Of a stretch of 20,006 nt of DNA, positions 9,501 to 15,900 are shown one piece after another. The first letter of the stretch is position 1; each line of letters starts with the position of its first letter. A model generated the notes under the pieces. That model did no database searches and had not been told where the DNA came from. It was given only the letters and a program-made list of their open reading frames with translations. The position numbers and the translations under genes were made by a program. The stretch spans positions 1 through 20,006 of the forward strand of contig JAYMTF010002026.1 of assembly GCA_036897485.1 (NCBI GenBank), in the 5' to 3' direction. The DNA comes from Pelargonium nanum. Lineage: Eukaryota; Streptophyta; Magnoliopsida; Geraniales; Geraniaceae.

Positions 9501-10874
9501 GGCGAGGAAAGCAGTGAACGCCTTATAGCCACCCTCAAGGCAGAGAAAGAAGAGTTAGAGTCATCACTAAACAAAGAGAAGTTTCAGTCTAACCAATTAA
9601 AGCAGGAGCTAGTAGAAGCTGAAGGTCGGAACAGAGATCTTTACAAGGTAGCTACTTGTATTTTGACAATTATTTGCTCGGTGTTTTGTGAGGCAGATGT
9701 TGTAAGCATATCTCGCTGGTTAAAACTTCAGATGGAGATGATCATGAGTCAAGTGATTGAAGTGGGATAATTTCCCTGACATCCCTTTGGCTGTCATGCA
9801 AGCAAATTTGAAGGAAAAGAGCGTCCCCTCAAAACTTCCATCAAGGAAATTTCCACTGCTTGATTTGCAGTTATTGATGTTATGTCATGACATCAATAAC
9901 TGCCAATGTAGTTTTTTTTTTCCCTTACACCAAATTGCCCTTGTTGGGCATAAATTCTTTTAATTCCAACAGTAATGTTGTGCATCAATTATGACACCTA
10001 GGGAGTAATAGAATTAAACTCCCAAACAAGGAACAGTAAATCTTCTCTTGGTGATATAGTCATTAGTCTCCAATTCTTTATCCTGATTGCACTTTTGTTT
10101 TTGGTTGAGATTTTTCTGGGTTCCTATGTAAAGATTAATAAAATGCTTATGAAGGTTGTCTTTACCTTCGATTTAATGATCAGAATTTCCTTATTAACTA
10201 AATCTTCTCATTTGGTTTCCATGGAACACTCATGATTTTGCTGTATTAATGTAGGAGCTGCAGTCTGTACGTGGTCAACTTGCTGCTGAGCAGTCAAGAT
10301 GTTTCAAACTTGAGGTATTTGTTGAGCCTTCTTTTACTTTCTTCATTTGGATAGGGGTCTTGTATTGGATCATTGTAGCTTGGTTTATGTAGATTGAAAA
10401 TTTGTGAAATGAAGTAAAAATCTAACGACGAATTATGCAAAGAAAATGCTTGGAATGTGAGCTGAATTAAGACTAGGGCATCATTCACGAATAAGGATGC
10501 AAAGAGCTTTCTCACATGTAGGTAGAGCTGGCACAGGTTTTGGGTCAGGTTTCAGTTTTTAGGTTCAAAATATGCTGAATTTGTCGGGTGCCCGCGGGCT
10601 CGGGTCCAAATTGCATCTCTATGACTAGGCGTCATACTCAGAAAGTGAGCTGGACTGTCTATCTGATAATCTCCCTTTGAACCAACAGGTTGATGTAGCT
10701 GAACTACGACAGAAGCTCCAAACAATGGAGACGTTACAAAAGGAACTCGAACTCCTCCGGCGACAAAAAGCTGCGTCTGAACAAGCTGCGATGAGTGCAA
10801 AACAGAGGGAGGGCTCAGGTGGTGTGTGGGGTTGGCTAGCAGGAACACCCCCACAAAACAGTGATGATGCCTGA
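526..10874 (+). CDS. ACBP4: Acyl-CoA-binding domain protein 4-like (class IV, ACB + Kelch + coiled coil)
   Basis: Eighteen coding exons: 526-675, 1424-1494, 2682-2745, 2826-2897, 4505-4699, 4788-4865, 5209-5319, 5478-5544, 5779-5840, 6214-6353, 6832-6958, 7041-7155, 7738-7826, 8738-8821, 8901-9089, 9492-9647, 10255-10314, 10689-10874. All introns are GT-AG and phases join to one 671-aa frame, close to the roughly 650-670 aa of Arabidopsis ACBP4/ACBP5. The start is the first ATG of the leader; a second in-frame ATG lies two codons on. Residues about 12-108 form the acyl-CoA-binding domain (KFPND, LLLYALHQQAT, SKWTSWHGLG, EAMRLFVKILEEEDPGWYS). Y45 and K71 occupy acyl-CoA-binding positions; Q49 and F90 replace the Lys and Tyr of small animal ACBPs, as I recall for this plant class. 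Residues about 185-475 are Kelch repeats with GG doublets at 198, 309, 361, 411 and 466. Residues about 540-655 are a Glu/Leu/Lys-rich coiled coil, followed by a GVWGWLAG tail. No signal peptide or membrane segment is visible, so it is probably cytosolic, binding and trafficking long-chain acyl-CoA. Choice between ACBP4 and ACBP5 orthology is open. Confidence 0.95.
676..1423 (+). other. ACBP gene intron 1
   Basis: Phase-0 intron (GTTCTA...TGCAG) dividing the acyl-CoA-binding domain after LYALHQQ. It is AT- and T-rich, as plant introns are, with the first 200 bases strongly pyrimidine-rich. I see no embedded gene or clear mobile element. Confidence 0.85.
1495..2681 (+). other. ACBP gene intron 2
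   Basis: Phase-2 intron (GTACGA...TGCAG) that completes a split Ser codon. Near the 5' end is a short CGCGCACACACACA tract (about 1544-1559). The part from about 1630 to 1990 is less AT-rich, has a GGCCGTT doublet at about 1797-1818 and ends in a T-rich stretch followed by an A/G-rich one. It could be an old retroelement fragment, but I find no terminal repeats to prove it. Positions 2000-2680 show nothing further. Confidence 0.8.
2746..2825 (+). other. ACBP gene intron 3 with a duplicated 5' splice site
   Basis: Short 80-bp intron. The donor used to keep the frame is GTTGGT at 2746, a weak match to the plant consensus. A near-copy of the exon/intron junction (ATTTTGGAG followed by GT) recurs 37 bases downstream, with GTCCGT at 2783. 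Only the first donor gives the conserved KILEEEDPGWYS junction. The second would add 37 bases and bring a stop within exon 4. Confidence 0.75.
3165..3338 (-). repeat. TRIM LTR (3' LTR in element orientation)
   Basis: This repeat is 174 bp and aligns with 3563-3716 with many substitutions and small indels. It begins TGTTCAATTCC and ends near ATCAAAA, so its inner terminus has decayed from the TG...CA form. The high divergence between the two LTRs means an old insertion. Confidence 0.75.
3563..3716 (-). repeat. TRIM LTR (5' LTR in element orientation)
   Basis: This repeat is 154 bp, starts TGTTAAATTT and ends TTCAACA, preserving TG...CA ends. Read on the minus strand it starts TGTTGAATGG and soon carries a TAAAGTCTCACATCGG-like block, a motif often found in plant TRIM LTRs. 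The primer-binding site lies just outside at 3551-3562. Confidence 0.78.
4216..4271. repeat. Paired TA microsatellites in intron 4
   Basis: Two TA runs, about 4216-4231 and 4254-4271, are separated by some 20 AT-rich bases. Each is self-complementary, and together they may form an extrudable AT-rich hairpin. They are likely length-polymorphic. Confidence 0.8.
4866..5208 (+). other. ACBP gene intron 6
   Basis: Phase-0 intron (GTAAGC...TGCAG) splitting the first Kelch repeat between SDLH and VLDL. It is AT-rich. The open frames crossing it are short and end without domain similarity. Nothing else is recognisable. Confidence 0.85.
5557..5583. repeat. (AC)n(AT)n compound microsatellite in intron 8
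   Basis: An AC run (about 5557-5573) passes directly into an AT run (5574-5583), just after the exon 8 donor at 5545. It is a typical compound plant microsatellite with no coding role. Confidence 0.88.
5841..6213 (+). other. ACBP gene intron 9
   Basis: Phase-0 intron (GTATTT...TGTAG) between YGKAP and the VSRGGQSV block of the Kelch region. It is AT-rich, with no embedded gene or mobile element that I can recognise. Confidence 0.85.
6354..6831 (+). other. ACBP gene intron 10
   Basis: Phase-2 intron (GTAAGA...TGCAG) that splits the Val codon of FEAVGAPP. It has a short CACACGCACAC tract near the 5' end and is otherwise featureless AT-rich sequence. Confidence 0.85.
7156..7737 (+). other. ACBP gene intron 12
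   Basis: Phase-1 intron (GTATTC...CACAG) that splits a Gly codon between GGGDNKS and ASETVV. It is AT-rich, with short A and T homopolymers near 7547 and 7615. I see no embedded element. Confidence 0.85.
7827..8737 (+). other. ACBP gene intron 13
   Basis: Phase-0 intron (GTACTT...TGTAG) before the last Kelch repeat. An A19 homopolymer lies at 7955-7973. It could be the tail of an old retroposed sequence, but no SINE body or duplication is evident beside it. An ACACGTGA box occurs at about 8148. The rest shows nothing recognisable. Confidence 0.8.
9090..9491 (+). other. ACBP gene intron 15
   Basis: Phase-0 intron (GTATGT...TGCAG) between the linker ending DSEPM and the coiled coil starting KSKGEESS. 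It is AT-rich, with no embedded gene. Confidence 0.85.
9648..10254 (+). other. ACBP gene intron 16
   Basis: Phase-0 intron (GTAGCT...TGTAG) inside the coiled-coil region. Positions about 9770-10020 are less AT-rich than the flanks and contain the strong inverted repeat at 9863-9907, so a decayed mobile element is likely. I could not identify its ends. Confidence 0.8.
9863..9907. repeat. Inverted repeat: 18-bp arms, 9-base loop
   Basis: Arms at 9863-9880 and 9890-9907 are complementary with one mismatch, including a perfect 14-bp core (GCAGTTATTGATGT and its complement). A separate 10-bp palindrome, GGAAATTTCC, lies just upstream at 9845-9854. The stem could form a stable hairpin in the pre-mRNA. 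It is too short to be a usual plant microRNA precursor; a foldback transposon core is the more likely source. Confidence 0.85.
10315..10688 (+). other. ACBP gene intron 17 (last intron)
   Basis: Phase-0 intron (GTATTT...AACAG) before the final coding exon. The second half has an unusually GC-rich patch with CCCGCGGGCTCGGG, part of the hAT-like MITE candidate at 10523-10621. Confidence 0.85.
10523..10621. mobile_element. Candidate 99-bp hAT-like MITE in intron 17
   Basis: The left end TAGAGCTGGCA and the complement of the right end, TAGAGATGCAA, form an imperfect terminal inverted repeat of the TAGAG-TG-CA kind seen in plant hAT elements. The interior is rich in GGGTC/GGGTT motifs and a CCCGCGGGC palindrome, typical of the abundant plant hAT MITEs whose body consists of GGGT-type repeats. 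The flanking octamers (CATGTAGG and TGACTAGG) share only their last four bases, so the 8-bp target-site duplication is not convincing. Other origins for this GC-rich patch are possible. Confidence 0.5.
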
Positions 10875-11480
10875 AAATAGGCATAGACCTAGTTCAATAG
10901 TTCTCAAATTAATCTTTTTTTTTTTCTTTTCAAAAATATTTTTGTTCTTTGAAGCCTGGAGGAAATAAGATTTGAGTATCAAAGTTTTTGTTGACAAAAG
11001 GAGACCCCATAGGGGTGTGTGCATGACTACAGGTATTGTAACCTCTCATTTATGTAGTTGTTTTATGGTTATCAATGCATTAAAACATTCTTGTCCCCTC
11101 ACCCTCATATTACCTTACTTTGTATTTGCAAATATTAAGTACATTTGATATTGAGAAATTGGAAGTTTACATATTTTTCCTGTTGTTGCTATATTTGTAC
11201 AAGGGTCGCAGTCCGGCTCTCCTAAGATACATGGAAGGAGGATTTTGTGCATGTGTTGTACATGGACTTGCATGCTTTTATCAGTAAATTGATAGTAAGA
11301 TAGCAATGGAATAGCTTATGTGTAACTAGATAATGCTAAATTCATGTATAACTTGTTCCAAGTGCATGGAAAGAAGACATTCTTTGAACATATCAGTGGT
11401 GATCATAAATGAGTCGTTTCCTAGGCCGACTTGCACAATCCACCATTGGCATACCCTAATAGACGTTCTTCACAAACACT
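10875..11480 (+). other. ACBP 3' UTR and proximal downstream region
   Basis: AT-rich sequence follows the TGA stop, with a T-rich run at about 10914-10931. Near-upstream poly(A)-type signals such as GAAATAAG (about 10962) and GCATTAAAAC (about 11077) suggest a transcript end somewhere around 10990-11110, but no canonical AATAAA marks it. There is no open frame with recognisable content. Confidence 0.5.
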
Positions 11481-12360
11481 TTGATTTCACTTGGTCTCTC
11501 GAGGTCTCAGATTCGAGTTTTAGTGTTTGTACGTTTGATGATAATTAAAAAAAAAAGACGTTCATCGTTTCTTTCTTTACCCTTAATTGACTGGACCAAG
11601 CAACTCTTAAAGACAAGCTTAATTAAGAAGAAAAAAGAAGATTATGCTACGCATTTAATAGCTCGAACCTACCAAGACTCTAAAGTCGCTAGGTCGCGGG
11701 AACAAAACATTCAACACCAAAGCCATGAATAATCGTCCCAATGTGACACAATTATTAGCTCGAGCCAAATGGATAGAGGTACGTCGAACCACCTGTCTCA
11801 GGTAGAAAGAGGGTCCCACAGGGCAAGCAACCTTGGAAATCTTAATGCCATAATGTCTTTCAAATCCTCCTAGCCATTATCCAAGTCCACGATAAGAGCC
11901 CGACAGTCATAGCCTTGTAAGATGAGCTCTACAAAATTAAGAAGCATATGCCTTCCTCCAGAGTAGCGATGTCACTAGATCTGCTTCTTGTTAGCAACAC
12001 CTTGATTTTGGACGATCCACGAATTCAGTTCATGAACATCACATACAACGGGCTGACCAGTGCCACCAAGTTACAAACAATTTTGTTCTCCGGATGCAAT
12101 CACAATTGGAGTGCGACGCAACCCGGTGCAAGCCCTTTGATTTCACACTCAATGGGTGGCGTAGACTTAGTTCCAGAACCTCCCTAACGACGTCATCACC
12201 TCTCGAGACCAGTTCCGAAAGATGTGCCTCAAACAATTCGCATCCACGAACACAACTACTAAACACCAAACTCAACTCATACACATCAAACAAATGCAAA
12301 ACGTTTGAGAATCATTTGATGTGCAACATGCAAAAATGGTTAGATAACAAATGTTAATAA
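11481..12360. other. Intergenic patch of higher GC, unidentified decayed sequence
   Basis: From about 11640 to 12300 the base composition is richer in G, C and CpG than the surrounding intergenic DNA and resembles former coding sequence. Short frames remain on both strands (for example + 12094-12357 and - 12039-12299), but stops interrupt all of them and I recognise no protein family in either direction. A decayed gene fragment or transposon coding remnant is the best guess. A GATTCGAGT motif followed by a short A-rich tail (about 11510-11557) could be a SINE trace. Confidence 0.35.
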
Positions 12361-12367
12361 TTCCAAA

Positions 12368-12546
12368 TAACTAAGTAGATAATAATTTTTATTATTAGTT
12401 GAGCTACACAACAAGGGTAGCTCTCTCTTATTAACTCATAAACTCCACTCTATACCGTCGGTAAGGAGGCTCCCGAGACCTAAAAAAAATGCAAAACGCT
12501 TAAACCGCTTGACCCAAAATATTTTAGTAACTAAGTAGATAATAAT
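12368..12546. repeat. Direct repeat pair in the intergenic spacer
   Basis: The 19-mer TAACTAAGTAGATAATAAT occurs exactly at 12368-12386 and again at 12528-12546, 160 bp apart. A second shared block, AAATGCAAAACG, precedes each copy (about 12293 and 12488). Together they point to a duplication of a segment with later indels, or two copies of a small repeat. No function is assigned. Confidence 0.8.
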
Positions 12547-12629
12547 AAATGTAATTTCCGATGTGTTTAAGTGGATTTTGTTAATTTTGCCATTCGATCC
12601 ATGCGAACACCAAAAATTGTTTGGATTTA

Positions 12630-12918
12630 GCCCCCACCCCAACCCAGTAGGGTAGAAGTAATATTCTCTCGAACCCTTTTCTCTATGCCATGAAACTTAC
12701 GATTCTCAGATTTTCTCTTACCTTCCAAACACTTCTCTCTCTCATTAGGGTTTTGTATCCCCAAATCCCACACTTTCTCGCACTTTTCCTCCAGAAACAA
12801 ACACCCCCCTTTCCTACCTTCCGGATGAGAGTCTAACTGAAGGTACGTTACTTTCATTTTTTAGTTCTGTAACAAACACCGCTCCCATTTTTAGGGTTTC
12901 AGATTAGCCACACTTATA
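12630..12918 (+). promoter_or_regulatory. 5' leader and core promoter region of the PWWP gene, with teloboxes
   Basis: The region just upstream of the ATG is C/T-rich and TATA-poor. It contains a CTTCTCTCTCTC run (12732-12743) directly followed by a telobox-type TTAGGGTTTT (12745-12754), and a second TTAGGGTTT at 12891-12899. Teloboxes are common near the transcription start of plant housekeeping genes. A possible 60-bp leader intron has donor GTACGT at 12843 and acceptor ending at 12902, but this is weak. The transcription start is not defined by sequence alone. Confidence 0.5.
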
Positions 12919-15900
12919 ATGATTTCTATCTCTATGATGAACAACGATTGTGATTTAGATACAAAATCGGATTTGGCTGGTGAGGATCGATCGAAGGATA
13001 GTGTTGATTATAATGAGAAGCCTGTCGATATAGGAGGAAGAGGATTTTCTTGTGAAATTGGGGCTTCTTCGAGGGAGGAGCACGATTTGGGAGCTCCAGT
13101 TGATACTAGGGTTTCGGGAAATGAGAGATCTGGGGAGGTTAGGGTTATGGAGAGTTATGGTGGAAGAGGAGAAGTAGATAAGAGTATGGATTCTAGGGAT
13201 GATTCCGAGGTAAAAGACGAGGAGGCCTCGAGTGACCATCGGTTTGATTATGGAGAGAACCAATTTGATGTGAAAAATGATCAGTTTGATGAGGCTGAGA
13301 AGCCCTCCGGATTTCAGTATAAGTCTCTGTTGTCTGAGTTTGATGATTATGTAGCTAGTGAGAAGAATGGGATGGGAGTTGGAATGTCTAGGGCTATTAG
13401 CTATGGGTTCGAAGTGGGTGATATGGTGTGGGGTAAGGTGAAGTCTCACCCATGGTGGCCTGGCCATATATTCAACGAGGCTTTTGCTACAGCTTCTGTT
13501 CGCCGTACCAGGAGGGAGGGCCTTGTGTTAGTGGCTTTCTTTGGTGATAGTAGTTATGGGTGGTTTGATCCAGCAGAGCTTGTCCCTTTTGATCCTAATT
13601 TTGCTGAGAAGTCCCAACAAACAAATTCAAGAACCTTTGTGAAGGCTGTGGAGGAGGCCATGGATGAGCTTAGCAGACGATGTGGTCTTGGTCTGGCATG
13701 TAAATGTAGGAATCCATTCAACTTCCGGCCTACGGAGGTTCAAGAATACTTTGCTGTTGATGTGCCTGATTTTGAACCAGCAGGGGTTTATTCGGAAATC
13801 CAAATTAGAAAAGCAAGGGATGCTTTTCACCCAGGTGAGACACTTGATTTCATAAAACAGTTGGCATTCGCACCCCGATGTAGTGACCAGAAAAACATTG
13901 ATTTTGTCAAGAAAAAGGCTACAGTTTTTGCTTATCGCAAGGCGGTGTTTGAGGAGTTCGATGAGACCTATGCACAGGCTTTTGGAGTGCAGGGAGCACG
14001 CACTTCTAAAGATTTGGTTGGTGTATCTCATCACCCTCCCAAAATGCCACGTCTAGGTAATTTCCTTCATGCCTTCACAATGGTAATACTTGGAAGCTTC
14101 ATTTTATACTTTGAGTTTGGTTTTATACATTGCTTGTTCAGTGATTAATAGCTGTTGTAATGCATTGGCAATGCTGTGTCTGCATACCGTTTGTTTTATC
14201 TGCACTGATTGCATAAAATTTGTTTTGTTTTGTCATCCATGCATGTTTCCCCTTTGAATATAAAAAAATAGGAACAGCATCTGGAGCTATGAAATTGTTA
14301 ATGTGTTATTTCAATTTTCATCACTATTTAGTGTCTTGGATAATAAAGGCACCAAAGTAAAGACACAAATGAATGTAATAAATAATTGTCAAATAAAGGC
14401 GATGATTTGTAATCATTGGCACTCCCCCTACGTGAATTTTTAAATCGGCACTCCTCCTCCACGTGTAGGTACTTTTTTTCTTTCCACACTTGGGCCGCTC
14501 TGTAGACATGTCTATCTGCAAGCGGGCCGAAGATCACAAGGGGAGGCAACATAATCGTGCCTAGGCTTGGTCGAAATCAGCTTTGTTACCATTTTAGACT
14601 TTAATAATTGGGCTACATATGATGGTTTGGGCTTTCACTACTAAAAGACCAACCTTATAAGCAGACTTTTACTAGCACCATTATATGTAACCTCTTTTAT
14701 CTTATATTTTACCAATGTGGGGCTTTAGTCACCACTTCAACACTATTTACTTCCACATGCCTCTAGACGAACTCCTTGGTTCACAGTGTCAATAGTTGTT
14801 TGGTGAGGATTTGAGCCTTATTTCAAAGCCTCTTACTTGTGACCCTTAATTAACGGGATATTATCTTTGAGTATTTACTTCTTTTTTTTTCTTTTTCTTT
14901 TCTTCATCTGTTGTGGAAAACATTTTAGTAGAATTAGTTGGCCTATTATCCATTTTTAGTAATAGAGTGCAAGACCATTTTTGTGTATTTCTGCTTGAGG
15001 CAACCATTTTAAGTATAAAATTATGAAATGAGGATCTGCATATGTTGATTTATGACTGCTTCAAATCTAAGTTTGAATGTTTCATGTGATCATCTTCCAA
15101 TGGACAGATACAATCTCATTGAGTTTGCTTTGAAGACTCATGATGTGGAACAAAACTTGACATGCCAAGCTTATAGCTAAATTTGTTTGCGCTACTGTAA
15201 AATTCTTTTGGTGCAATCATTTTAATAAAAATGATATAAAGATCAGTAAATATGTTTTATGTTGGCATGGGATTTGGTAATGGTTACATTTTCCTCGTGT
15301 TAGTTGATTATTCCAATAAAAGAGCCATTTGGAAATGAGTTTCAATCTCTTAAAGGATCTACTCATGTTTGTTTTTCTTTCAGAAGGAGACCATGTTGAA
15401 TAAATGTCGATTAAAGTTTGAAATCATGTTAGTCTACATGCATGTGCATCTTGTTTGTGTGTTTCCAATACAGAGTTGCATGAAAATCTATTTTGTATTG
15501 TGCTGAGCTATGTATTCTGCAAATTCTTATAGCTAGCCTACTGTTTAGAACCTTGGAAGAACTTTAGATACTATAAGTGCATAAAGTTTTGAAGTCATAG
15601 TATATTGTATTCAGTACAATGCAGTGGGGGGAAATAATCTAATAAGAGTTTGTAGCACCCCGGCTTAAGAACAACAATTTACAAATGAATATTTGTAAAA
15701 CAAAGTAGAGGCAATTGTTCCCTAGGCTTCATGTAAGAATTCGTCATTAAACTGACTTTGACATTTAACATCTGCATTCCTTTTTCAAAATTTATTCTTA
15801 ACTATTAATGTTCCTTTCTATGAAATATGATAAGATTTATCTCCCTAACAAATTTGAAAGCATCAGCTACTGATTTTATCATTGACGATGAACTTTGAAT

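Noticed and set aside
11437..11560. tRNA-derived SINE, from the GATTCGAGT B-box-like motif and A-rich tail
   Set aside because: No convincing A box lies at the right distance upstream and no flanking duplication was seen, so it stays a note within the intergenic entry.
12627..12857. 76-aa minus-strand frame upstream of the PWWP gene
   Set aside because: It is antisense to the CT-rich leader. The charged translation comes from composition and no homologue is recognised.
12955..13467. 170-aa minus-strand frame opposite the PWWP N terminus
   Set aside because: It is a shadow of the acidic, GAT/GAG-rich exon. The translation has no recognisable domain, and the plus strand holds the well-conserved PWWP protein.
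15651..15700. LTR start of the TGTAACACCCCG type in the PWWP intron
   Set aside because: Only the first dozen bases resemble an LTR end. No second repeat or primer-binding site is present.
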